64,000 bases of DNA, from NCBI GenBank assembly GCA_947652605.1, contig CANTFG010000190.1, positions 1 through 64,000 on the forward strand, in the 5' to 3' direction. A program made the position numbers and the translations under genes. The notes under the pieces are model-generated. The model made no database searches, was not told the DNA's origin, and worked only from the letters and a program-made list of their open reading frames with translations. Positions 21,382-33,900 of this stretch are shown piece after piece (position 1 is the stretch's first letter; each line of letters begins with the position of its first letter). The stretch comes from Elmis aenea (lineage: Eukaryota > Arthropoda > Insecta > Coleoptera > Elmidae).

Positions 21382-22385
21382 AGGTTCATCGAATAATCAA
21401 TGACATAGAGAAGTCATTAGAAGAAGAAAAAATTTGTTCGGCAACATTCCTCGATGTTGCTAAAGCATTTGACAAAGTCTGGCATAAAGGACTACTAATA
21501 AAATTGAAGAAAATGCTTCCTGTTCAATATAGTCAGCTCCTGGAGTCATATCTATCTCAGCGAACGTTTAAGGTCAAAATGGAAAACGAATACTCAGAAC
21601 TGAAGTTTATAAGAGCAGGGGTACCTCAAGGAAGTGTCCTTGGACCGGTATTGTACCTGCTGTATACACATGACATTCCAGAAACAGAAAACGTAAAACT
21701 CGCCACATTTGCCGACGACACCGCAGTTCTAACTACAGGAGCAACCATAGAAGAAACAACAGAAAATCTCCAAAGCGCAATTAATCAAATATATGCATGG
21801 ACAAAACAGTGGCATATAAAAATCAACGAAGAAAAATCTGTTCACGTTAATTTCACCAACAAAAGAATAAACTACCTACCAGTGTATCTAAATAATAACA
21901 TAATCCCTTGCAAAAAGACTGCTAAATATCTTGGCCTAAACTTAGACGTCAAGTTAAAATGGAAGGAACACGTCAAAAAGAAAACGGAACAGCTTAAGAT
22001 AAAGTATAGAGATATGTATTGGCTGATAGGAAGAAATTCCCAGCTTTCTATCCAAAACAAACTGCTCCTATACAAACAGGTGCTCAAGCCTGTTTGGACA
22101 TATGGCCTTCAATTATGGGGCTGTACCAAAAAAAGCAACTACAACTGTCTTCAAATATTCCAAAACCGCGTATTAAGAAGCATAGTAAATGCCCCTTGGT
22201 ATGTTCGGAACAGCGACTTACACCGGGAACTCCAGGTAGAATCTGTCAAGGAAGAAATTAAAAAAGCTGCCAAAAGCCATGAGGAGAGGCTCCACAGACA
22301 TTCCAACATTGAAGTGCTCCAACTTCTCGATAATCAACAACTAGTGCGTAGGCTCAAACGGATTAAACCGTTTGAACTTGTGTAG
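21366..22385 (+). CDS. Truncated Jockey-like reverse transcriptase, fused to a few satellite codons
   Basis: From the first in-frame ATG (in satellite DNA) the frame is 339 codons. About the first five codons come from the satellite; the rest is retrotransposon. RT motifs appear in order: FLDVAKAFDKVWH (about 28-40, first catalytic Asp), GVPQGSVLGP (about 85-94), FADD (115-118, the catalytic Asp pair), then the YLGL block and the C-terminal region containing QNRVLRSIVNAPWYVRN, which is typical of insect Jockey-type pol proteins. The product would be an RNA-dependent DNA polymerase for target-primed insertion, but the N-terminal RT blocks and the endonuclease are absent, so it is not expected to be functional. 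The stop is TAG at 22383-22385. Confidence 0.93.
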   Translation: MDKLFQVHRIINDIEKSLEEEKICSATFLDVAKAFDKVWHKGLLIKLKKMLPVQYSQLLESYLSQRTFKVKMENEYSELKFIRAGVPQGSVLGPVLYLLYTHDIPETENVKLATFADDTAVLTTGATIEETTENLQSAINQIYAWTKQWHIKINEEKSVHVNFTNKRINYLPVYLNNNIIPCKKTAKYLGLNLDVKLKWKEHVKKKTEQLKIKYRDMYWLIGRNSQLSIQNKLLLYKQVLKPVWTYGLQLWGCTKKSNYNCLQIFQNRVLRSIVNAPWYVRNSDLHRELQVESVKEEIKKAAKSHEERLHRHSNIEVLQLLDNQQLVRRLKRIKPFELV

Positions 22386-22584
22386 ACTTAAAGTGTACAA
22401 AAGCAGAGTACAGTGCTATGTAGCCACGGTAGTGTAGTGTAGATTGTAATAGTGACTAGGATGGACCATTGGCGACATCCAGACTCAAACACAAACGTAG
22501 TAAATTAGGTTAAAGTTAAAATGTTTATTAATCTATTGGATTAGGTGCATTGCAAATTTTAAATTTAAAAAAAAAAAAAAAAAA
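21382..22584 (+). mobile_element. Jockey-clade non-LTR retrotransposon, 5'-truncated
   Basis: A 1,203-bp insertion in the satellite containing the C-terminal part of a reverse transcriptase ORF, about 180 bp of 3' UTR, and an 18-base poly(A) ending at 22584. The 5' end is lost in the RT domain, as is typical of incomplete target-primed reverse transcription. Endonuclease, gag-like ORF1 and the N-terminal RT blocks are missing. The reading frame is uninterrupted and flanking duplications are almost intact, so the insertion is recent relative to array turnover. It cannot move on its own. Confidence 0.95.
22386..22566 (+). other. 3' UTR of the Jockey-like element
   Basis: Noncoding sequence between the RT stop codon and the poly(A) tract. 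No satellite similarity and no clear AATAAA signal were seen. Confidence 0.8.
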
Positions 22585-22643
22585 TTGAAAGATATATGCA
22601 AAACAATTGTATTCATGTAAAGAGGCGATGGATAAACTGTTCC
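22585..22643. repeat. Right 59-bp flanking duplication of the non-LTR insertion
   Basis: Starts TTGAAAGATATATGC directly after the poly(A) and matches 21323-21381 at 58 of 59 positions. Without duplication, the satellite should have resumed with TGTGATATAC instead. Confidence 0.7.
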
Positions 22644-22740
22644 TGTGATATACCAATCAATAATTAAAATTGTTTAGAAATAGTCGCTCAAGGAACATAT
22701 GTATTAACTAAAGCACGGTATTTTTAGGAAATTATTAAAA

Positions 22741-23440
22741 ATTAAAACCAGCTCATTGAAAGACATATGCAAAACAATTGTATTCATATAAAGAGGCGAT
22801 GGATAAACTGTTCCTGTGATATACAAATCAATAATTAAAATTGTTTCAAAATAGTCGCTCAAGGAACATATGTATTAACTAAAGCACAGTATTTTTAGGA
22901 AATTATTAAAAATTAAAACCAGCTCATTGAAAGACATATGCAAAACAATTGTATTCATGTAAAGATGCGAAGGATAAACTTGTCCTGTGATATACAAATC
23001 AATAATTAAAATTGTTTAGAAATAGTCGCTCAAGGAACATATGTATTAACTAAAGCACGGTATTTTTAGGAAATTATTAAAAATTAAAACCAGCTCATTG
23101 AAAGACATATGCAAAACAATTGTATTCATATAAAGAGGCGATGGATAAACTGTTCCTGTGATATACAAATCAATAATTAAAATTGTTTCAAAATAGTCGC
23201 TCAAGGAACATATGTATTAACTAAAGCACAGTATTTTTAGGAAATTATTAAAAATTAAAACCAGCTCATTGAAAGACATATGCAAAACAATTGTATTCAT
23301 GTAAAGATGCGAAGGATAAACTTGTCCTGTGATATACAAATCAATAATTAAAATTGTTTCGAAATAGTCGCTCAAGGAACATATGTATTAACTAAAGCAC
23401 GGTATTTTTAGGAAATTATTAAAAATTAAAACCAGCTCAT
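22741..23440. repeat. Two-monomer tandem duplication inside the array
   Basis: CATATAAAG with a downstream GCACAGTATTTTT and then a TAAACTTGTCCTG monomer occurs twice, 342 bp (2 x 171) apart (CATATAAAG at 22785 and 23127). GCACAGT is rare elsewhere, so this is a local recent duplication. Confidence 0.8.
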
Positions 23441-24639
23441 TGAAAGACATATGCAATACAATTGTATTCATGTAAAGAGACGATGGATAAACTGTTTCTG
23501 TGATATACAAATCAATAATTAAAATTGTTTCGAAATAGTCGCTCAAGGAACATATGTATTAACTAAAGCACGGTATTTTTAGGAAATTATTAAAAATTAA
23601 AACCAGCTCATTGAAAGATATATGCAAAACAATTGTATTCATGTAAAGAGGCGATGGATAAACTGTTCCTGTGATATACAAATCAATAATTAAAATTGTT
23701 TCGAAATAGTCGCTCAAGGAACATATGTATTAACTAAAGCACGGTATTTTTAGGAAATTATTAAAAATTAAAACCAGCTCTTTGAAAAACATATGCAAAA
23801 CAATTGTATTCATGTAAAGAGGCGATGGATAAACTGTTCCTGTGATATACAAATCAATAATTAAAATTGTTTAGAAATAGTCGCTCAAGGAACATATGTA
23901 TTAACTAAAGCACGGTATTTTTAGGAAATTATTAAAAATTAAAACCAGCTCATTGAAAGACATATGCAAAACAATTGTATTTATGTAAAGAGGCGATGGA
24001 TAAACTGTTCCTGTGATATACAAATCAATAATTAAAATTGTTTAGAAATAGTCGCTCAAGGAACATATGTATTAACTAAAGCACGGTATTTTTAGGAAAT
24101 TATTAAAAATTAAAACCAGCTCATTGAAAGATATATGCAAAACAATTGTATTCATGTAAACAGGCGATGGATAAACTGTTCCTGTGATATACAAATCAAT
24201 AATTAAAATTGTTTCGAAATAGTCGCTCCAGGAACATATGTATTAACTAAAGCACGGTATTTTTAGGAAATTATTAAAAATTAAAACCAGCTCATTGAAA
24301 GACATATGCAAAACAATTGTATTCATGTAAAGAGGCGATGGATAAACTGTTCCTGTGATATACAAATCAATAATTAAAATTGTTTAGAAATAGTCGCTCA
24401 AGGAACATATGTATTAACTAAAGCACGGTATTTTTGGGAAATCATTTAAAATTAAAACCAGCTCATTGAAAGACATATGCAAAACAATTGTATTCATGTA
24501 AAGAGGCGATGGATAAACTGTTTCTGTGATATACAAATCAATAATTAAAATTGTTTCGAAATAGTCGCTCAAGGAACATATGTATTAACTAAAGCACGGT
24601 ATTTTTAGAAAATTATTAAAAATTAAAACCAGCTCATTG

Positions 24640-25140
24640 AAAGACATATGCAAAACAATTGTATTCATGTAAAGAGGCGATGGATAAACTGTTTCTGTGA
24701 TATAAAAATCAATAATTAAAATTGTTTCGAAATAGTCGCTCAAGGAACATATGTATTAACTAAAGCACGGTATTTTTAGGAAATTATTAAAAATTAAAAC
24801 CAGCTCATTGAAAGACATATGCAAAACAATTGTATTCATGTAAAGAGGCGATGGATAAACTGTTTCTGTGATATAAAAATCAATAATTAAAATTGTTTCG
24901 AAATAGTCGCTCAAGGAACATATGTATTAACTAAAGCACGGTATTTTTAGGAAATTATTAAAAATTAAAACCAGCTCATTGAAAGACATATGCAAAACAA
25001 TTGTATTCATGTAAAGAGGCGATGGATAAACTGTTTCTGTGATATAAAAATCAATAATTAAAATTGTTTCGAAATAGTCGCTCAAGGAACATATGTATTA
25101 ACTAAAGCACGGTATTTTTAGGAAATTATTAAAAATTAAA
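24640..25140. repeat. Private-variant run of three consecutive monomers
   Basis: GATATAAAAATC replaces the usual GATATACAAATC in three successive monomers (near 24703, 24874, 25045), and I saw it nowhere else. This is a snapshot of single-monomer amplification. Confidence 0.85.
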
Positions 25141-27899
25141 ACCAGCTCATTGAAAGACATATGCAAAACAATTGTATTCATGTAAAGAGGCGATGGATAA
25201 ACTGTTCCTGTGACATACCAATCAATAATTAAAATTGTTTAGAAATAGTCGCCCAAGGAACATATGTATTAACTAAAGCACGGTATTTTTAGGAAATTAT
25301 TAAAAATTAAAACCAGCTCATTGAAAGACATATGCAAAACAATTGTATTCATGTAAAGAGGCGATGGATAAACTGTTCCTGTGATATACAAATCAATAAT
25401 TAAAATTGTTCAGAAATAGTCGCTCAAGGAACATATGTATTAACTAAAGCACGGTATTTTTAGGAAATTATTAAAAATTAAAACCAGCTCATTGAAAGAC
25501 ATATGCAAAACAATTGTATTCATGTAAAGAGGCGATGGATAAACTGTTCCTGTGATATACAAATCAATAATTGAAATTGTTTCGAAATAGTCGCTCAAGG
25601 AACATATGTATTAACTAAAGCACGGTATTTTTAGGAAATTATTAAAAATTAAAACCAGCTCATTGAAAGACATATGCAAAACAATTGTATTCATGTAAAG
25701 AGGCGATGGATAAACTGTTCCTGTGATATACAAATCAATAATTAAAATTGTTCAGAAATAGTCGCTTAAGGAACATATGTATAAACTAAAGCACGGTATT
25801 TTTAGGAAATCATTAAAAATTAAAACCAGCTCATTGAAAGACATATGCAAAACAATTGTATTCATGTAAAGAGGCGATGGATAAACTGTTCCTGTGATAT
25901 ACAAATCAATAATTAAAATTGTTCAGAAATAATCGCTCAAGGAACATATGTATTAACTAAAGCACGGTATTTTTAGGAAATTATTAAAAATTAAAACCAG
26001 CTCATTGAAAGACATATGCAAAACAATTGTATTCATGTAAAGAGGCGATGGATAAACTGTTCCTGTGATATACAAATCAATAATTGAAATTGTTTCGAAA
26101 TAGTCGCTCAAGGAACATATGTATTAACTAAAGCATGGTATTTTTAGGAAATTATTAAAAATTAAAACCAGCTCATTGAAAGACATATGCAAAACAATTG
26201 TATTCATGTAAAGAGGCGATGGATAAACTGTTCCTGTGATATACAAATCAATAATTAAAATTGTTTCGAAATAGTCGCTCAAGGAACATATGTATTAACT
26301 AAAGCACGGTATTTTTAGGAAATTATTAAAAATTAAAACCAGCTCATTGAAAGACATATGCAAAACAATTGTATTCATGTTAAGAGGCGATGGATAAACT
26401 GTTCCTGTGATATACAAATCAATAATTAAAATTGTTACGAAATAGTCGCTCAAGGAACATATGTATTAACTAAAGCACGGTATTTTTAGGAAATTATTAA
26501 AAATTAAAACCAGCTCTTTGAAAGACATATGCAAAACAATTGTATTCATGTAAAAAGGCGATGGATAAACTGTTCCTTTGATATACAAATCAATAATTAA
26601 AATTGTTCAGAAATAGTCGCTCAAGGAACATAATGTATTAACTAAAGCACGGTATTTTTAGGAAATTATTAAAAATTAAAACCAGCTCATTGAAAGACAT
26701 ATGCAAAACAATTGTATTCATGTAAAAAAGCGATGGATAAACTGTTCCAGTGATATACAAATCAATAATTAAAATTGTTTCGAAATAGTCGCTCAAGGAA
26801 CATATGTATTAACTAAAGCACGGTATTTTTAGGAAATTATTAAAAATTAAAACCAGCTCATTAAAAGACATATGCAAAACAATTGTATTCATGTAAAGAG
26901 GCGATGGATAAACTGTTCCTGTGATATACAAATCAATAATTAAAATTGTTTCGAAATAGTCGCTCAAGGAACATATGTATTAACTAAAGCACGGTATTTT
27001 TAGGAAATTATTAAAAATTAAAACCAGCTCATTGAAAGACATATGCAAAACAATTGTATTCATGTAAAGAGGCGATAGATAAACTGTTCCTGTAATATAC
27101 AAATCAATAATTAAAATTGTTTCGAAATAGTCGCTTAAGGAACATATGTATTAACTAAAGCACGGTATTTTTAGGAAATTATTAAAAATTAAAACCAGCT
27201 CATTGAAAGACATATGCAAAACAATTGTATTCATGTAAAGAGGCGATGGATAAACTGTTCCTGTGATATACAAATCAATAATTGAATTTGTTTCGAAATA
27301 GTCGCTCAAGGAACATATGTATTAACTGAAGCACGGTATTTTTAGGATATTATTAAAAGTTAAAACCAGTTCATTGAAAGACATATGCAAAACAATTGTA
27401 TTCATGTAAAGAGGCGATGGATAAACTGTTTCTGTGATATACAAATCAATAATTAAAATTGTTTCGAAATAGTCGCTCAAGGAACATATGTATTAACTAA
27501 AGCACGGTATTTTTAGGAAATTATTAAAAATTAAAACCAGCTCATTGAAAGACATATGCAAAACAATTGTATTCATGTAAAGAGGCGATGGATAAACTGT
27601 TCCTGTGATATACAAATCAATAATTAAAATTGTTTCGAAATAGTCGCTCAAGGAACATATGTATTAACTAAAGCACGGTATTTTTAGGAAATTATTAAAA
27701 ATTAAAACCAGCTCATTGAAAGACATATGCAAAACAATTGTATTCATGTAAAGAGGCGATGGATAAACTGTTCCTGTGATATACAAATCAATAATTAAAA
27801 TTGTTTAGAAATAGTCGCTCAAGGAACATATGTATTAACTAAAGCACGGTATTTTTAGGAAATTATTAAAAATTAAAACCAGCTCATTGAAAGACATAT

Positions 27900-30800
27900 G
27901 CAAAACAATTGTATTCATGTAAAGAGGCGATGGATAAACTGTTCCTGTGATATACAAATCAATAATTAAAATTGTTTCGAAATAGTCGCTCAAGGAACAT
28001 ATGTATTAACTAAAGCACGGTATTTTTAGGAAATTATTAAAAATTAAAACCAGCTCATTGAAAGACATATGCAAAACAATTTTTTTCATGTAAAGATGCG
28101 AAGGATAAACTGTTCCTGTGATATACAAATCAATAATTAAAATTGTTTCGAAATAGTCGCTCAAGGAACATATGTATTAACTAAAGCACGGTATTTTTAG
28201 GAAATTATTAAAAATTAAAACCAGCTCATTGAAAGACATATGCAAAACAATTTTTTTCATGTAAAGATGCGAAGGATAAACTGTTCCTGTGATATACAAA
28301 TCAATAATTAAAATTGTTTCGAAATAGTCGCTCAAGGAATATATGTATTAACTAAAGCACGGTATTTTTAGGAAATTATTAAAAATTAAAACCAGCTTAT
28401 TGAAAGACATATGCGAAACAATTGTATTCATGTAAAGAGGCGATGGATAAACTGTTCCTGTGATATACAAATCAATAATTAAAATTGTTTAGAAATAGAC
28501 GCTCAAGGAACATATGTATTAACTAAAGCACGGTATTTTTAGGAAATTATTAAAAATTAAAACCAGCTCATCGAAAGACATATGCAAAACAATTGTATTC
28601 ATGTAAAGAGGCGATGGATAAACTGTTCCTGTGATATACAAATCAATAATTAAAATTGTTTAGAAATAGTCGCTCAAGGAACATATGTATTAACTAAAGC
28701 ACGGTATTTTTAGGAAATTATTAAAAATTAAAACCAGCTCATTGAAAGACATATGCAAAACAATTGTATTCATGTAAAGAGGCGATGGATAAACTGTTCC
28801 TGTGATATACAAATCAATAATTAAAATTGTTTCGAAATAGTCGCTCAAGGAACATATGTATTAACTAAAGCACGGTATTTTTAGGAAATTATTAAAAATT
28901 AAAACCAGCTCATTGAAAGACATATGCAAAACAATTGTATTCATGTAAAGAGGCGATGGATAAACTGTTCCTGTTATATACAAATCAATAATTAAAATTG
29001 TTTAGAAATAGTCGCTCAAGGAACATATGTATTAACTAAAGCACGGTATTTTTAGGAAATTATTAAAAATTAAAACCAGCTCATTGAAAGACATATGCAA
29101 AACAATTGTATTCATGTAAAGAGGCGATGGATAAACTGTTCCTGTGATATACAAATCAATAATTAAAATTGTTTCGAAATAGTCGCTCAAGGAACATATG
29201 TATTAACTAAAGCACGGTATTTTTAGGAAATTATTAAAAATTAAAACCAGCTCATTAAAAGACATATGCAAAACAATTTTTTTCATGTAAAGATGCGAAG
29301 GATAAACTGTTCCTGTGATATACAAATCAATAATTAAAATTGTTTCGAAATAGTCGCTCAAGGAATATATGTATTAACTAAAGCACGGTATTTTTAGGAA
29401 ATTATTAAAAATTAAAACCAGCTTATTGAAAGACATATGCGAAACAATTGTATTCATGTAAAGAGGCGATGGATAAACTGTTCCTGTGATATACAAATCA
29501 ATAATTAAAATTGTTTCGAAATAGTCGCTCAAGGAACATATGTATTAACTAAAGCACGGTATTTTTAGGAAATTATTAAAAATTAAAACCAGCTCATTGA
29601 AAGACATATGCAAAACAATTTTTTTCATGTAAAGATGCGAAGGATAAACTGTTCCTGTGATATACAAATCAATAATTAAAATTGTTTCGAAATAGTCGCT
29701 CAAGGAACATATGTATTAACTAAAGCACGGTATTTTTAGGAAATTATTAAAAATTAAAACCAGCTCATTGAAAGACATATGCAAAACAATTTTTTTCATG
29801 TAAAGATGCGAAGGATAAACTGTTCCTGTGATATACAAATCAATAATTAAAATTGTTTCGAAATAGTCGCTCAAGGAATATATGTATTAACTAAAGCACG
29901 GTATTTTTAGGAAATTATTAAAAATTAAAACCAGCTTATTGAAAGACATATGCGAAACAATTGTATTCATGTAAAGAGGCGATGGATAAACTGTTCCTGT
30001 GATATACAAATCAATAATTAAAATTGTTTAGAAATAGACGCTCAAGGAACATATGTATTAACTAAAGCACGGTATTTTTAGGAAATTATTAAAAATTAAA
30101 ACCAGCTCATCGAAAGACATATGCAAAACAATTGTATTCATGTAAAGAGGCGATGGATAAACTGTTCCTGTGATATACAAATCAATAATTAAAATTGTTT
30201 AGAAATAGTCGCTCAAGGAACATATGTATTAACTAAAGCACGGTATTTTTAGGAAATTATTAAAAATTAAAACCAGCTCATTGAAAGACATATGCAAAAC
30301 AATTGTATTCATGTAAAGAGGCGATGGATAAACTGTTCCTGTGATATACAAATCAATAATTAAAATTGTTTCGAAATAGTCGCTCAAGGAACATATGTAT
30401 TAACTAAAGCACGGTATTTTTAGGAAATTATTAAAAATTAAAACCAGCTCATTGAAAGACATATGCAAAACAATTGTATTCATGTAAAGAGGCGATGGAT
30501 AAACTGTTCCTGTTATATACAAATCAATAATTAAAATTGTTTAGAAATAGTCGCTCAAGGAACATATGTATTAACTAAAGCACGGTATTTTTAGGAAATT
30601 ATTAAAAATTAAAACCAGCTCATTGAAAGACATATGCAAAACAATTGTATTCATGTAAAGAGGCGATGGATAAACTGTTCCTGTGATATACAAATCAATA
30701 ATTAACATTGTTTCGAAATAGTCGCTCAAGGAACATATGTATTAACTAAAGCACGGTATTTTTAGGAAATTATTAAAAATTAAAACCAGCTCATTGAAAG

Positions 30801-30930
30801 ACATATGCAAAACCATTTTTTTCATGTAAAGATGCGAAGGATAAACTGTTCCTGTGATATACAAATCAATAATTAAAATTGTTTCGAAATAGTCGCTCAA
30901 GGAACATATATATTAACTAAAGCACGGTAT
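27900..30930. repeat. Two adjacent 9-monomer (1,539-bp) higher-order units
   Basis: CGAAACAATTGTATTC at 28414 and 29953, and CCTGTTATATAC at 28970 and 30509, are each 1,539 bp (9 x 171) apart, with the same order of monomer variants around them. A further CGAAAC copy at 29440 is 6 monomers from the first. Confidence 0.88.
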
Positions 30931-33900
30931 TTTTAGGAAATAATTAAAAATTAAAACCAGCTCATTGAAAGACATATGCAAAACAATTGTATTCATGTAA
31001 AGAGGCGATGGATAAACTGTTCCTGTGATATACAAATCAATAATTAAAATTGTTTAGAAATAGTCGCTCAAGGAACATATGTATTAACTAAAGCACGGTA
31101 TTTTTAAGACATTATTAAAAATTAAAACCAGCTCATTGAAAGACATATGCAAAACAATTGTATTCATGTAAAAAGGCGATGGATAAACTGTTCCTGTCAT
31201 ATACAAATCAATAATTAAAATTGTTTAGAAATAGTCGCTCAAGGAACATATGTATTAACTAAAGCACTGTATTTTTAGGAAATTATTAAAAATTAAAACC
31301 AGCTCATTGAAAGACATATGCAAAACAATTGTATTCATGTAAAGAGGCGATGGATAAACTGTTCCTGTGATATACAAATCAATAATTAAAATTGTTTAGA
31401 AATATTTGCTCAAGGAACATATGTATTAACTAAAGCACGGTATTTTTAGTAAATTATTAAAAATTAAAACCAGCTCATTGAAAGACATATGCAAAACAAT
31501 TGTATTCATGTAAAGAGGCGATGGATAAACTGTTTCTGTGATATACAAATCAATAATTAAAATTGTTTCGAAATAGTCGCTCAAGGAACATATGTATGAA
31601 CTAAAGCACGGTATTTTTTGTAAATCATTAAAAATTAAAACCAGCTCATTGAAAGACATATGCAAAACAATTGTATTCATGTAAAGAGGCGATGGATAAA
31701 CTGTTCCAGTGATATACAAATCAATAATTGAAATTGTTTCGAAATAGTCGCTTAAGGAACATATGTATTAACTAAAGCACGGTATTTTTAGGAAATTATT
31801 AAAAATTAAAACCAGCTCTTTGAAAGACATATGCAAAACAATTGTATTCATGTAAAGAGGCGATGGATAAACTGTTCCTGTGATATACAAATCAATAATT
31901 AAAATTGTTCAGAAATAGTCGCTCAAGGAATATATGTATTAACTAAAGCACGGTATTTTTAGGAAATTATTAAAAATTAAAACCAGCTCATTGAAAGACA
32001 TATGCAAAACAATTGTATTCATGTAAAGAGGCGATGGATAAACTGTTCCTGTGATATACAAATCAATAATTAAAATTGTTTAGAAATAGTCGCTCAAGGA
32101 ACATATGTATTAACTAAAGCACGGTATTTTTAGGAAATTATTAAAAATTAAAACCAGCTCATTGAAAGACATATGCAAAACAATTGTATTCATGTAAAGA
32201 GGCGATGGATAAACTGTTTCTGTGATATACAAATCAATAATTGAAATTGTTTCGAAATAGTCGCTTAAGGAACATATGTATTAACTAAAGCACGGTATTT
32301 TTAGGAAATTATTAAAAATTAAAACCAGCTCATTGAAAGACATATGCAAAACAATTGTATTCATGTAAAGAGGCGATGGATAAACTGTTCCTGTGATATA
32401 CAAATCAATAATTAAAATTGTTTCGAAATAGTCGCTCAAGGAACATATGTATTAACTAAAGCACGGTATTTTTAGGAAATTATTAAAAATTAAAACCAGC
32501 TCTTTGAAAGACATATGCAAAACAATTGTATACATGTAAAGAGGCGATAGATAAACTGTTCCTGTAATATACAAATCAATAATTAAAATTGTTTCGAAAT
32601 AGTCGCTCAAGGAACATATGTATTAACTAAAGCACGGTATTTTTAGAAAATTATTAAAAATTAAAACCAGCTCATTGAAAGACATATGCAAAACAATTGT
32701 ATTCATGTAAAGAGGCGATGGATAAACTGTTCCTGTGATATACAAATCTATAATTAAAATTGTTTCGAAATAGTCGCTTAAGGAACATATGTATTAACTA
32801 AAGCACGGTATTTTTAGGAAATTATTAAAAATTAAAACCAGCTCATTGAAAGACATATGCAAAACAATTGTATTCATGTAAAGAGGCGATGAATAAACTG
32901 TTCCTGTGATATACAAATCAATAATTAAAATTGTTTAGAAATAGTCGCTCAAGAAACATATGTATTAACTAAAGCACGGTATTTTTAAGAAATTATTAAA
33001 AATTAAAACCAGCTCATTGAAAGACATATGCAAAACAATTGTATTCATGTAAAGAGGCGATGGATAAACTGTTCCTGTGATATACAAATCAATAATTAAA
33101 ATTGTTTAGAAATAGTCGCTCAAGGAACATATGTATTAACTAAAGCACGGTATTTTTAGGAAATTATTAAAAATTAAAACCAGCTCATTGAAAGACATAT
33201 GCAAAACAATTGTATTCATGTAAAGATGCGAAGGATAAACTTGTCCTGTGATATACAAATCAATAATTAAAATTGTTTAAAAATAGTCGCTCAAGGAACA
33301 TATGTATTAACTAAAGCACGGTATTTTTAGGAAATCATTAAAAATTAAAACCAGCTCATTGAAAGACATATGCAAAACAATTGTATTCATGTAAAGAGGC
33401 GATGGATAAACTGTTTCTGTGATATACAAATCAATAATTAAAATTGTTTCGAAATAGTCGCTCAAGGAACATATGTATTAACTAAAGCACGGTATTTTTA
33501 GGAAATTATTAAAAATTAAAACCAGCTCATTGAAAGATATATGCAAAACAATTGTATTCATGTAAAGAGGCGATGAATAAACTGTTCCTGTGATATACCA
33601 ATCAATAATTAAAATTGTTTAGAAATAGTCGCTCAAGGAACATATGTATTAACTAAAGCACGGTATTTTTAGGAAATTATTAAAAATTAAAACCAGCTCA
33701 TTGAAAGACATATGCAAAACAATTGTATTCATATAAAGAGGCGATGGATAAACTGTTCCTGTGATATACAAATCAATAATTAAAATTGTTTCAAAATAGT
33801 CGCTCAAGGAACATATGTATTAACTAAAGCACGGTATTTTTAGGAAATTATTAAAAATTAAAACCAGCTCATTGAAAGACATATGCAAAACAATTGTATT

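Noticed and set aside
21872..22261. Overlapping frames at 21872-22087 (minus) and 22019-22261 (plus)
   Set aside because: Both are alternate-frame by-products of the reverse transcriptase coding sequence.
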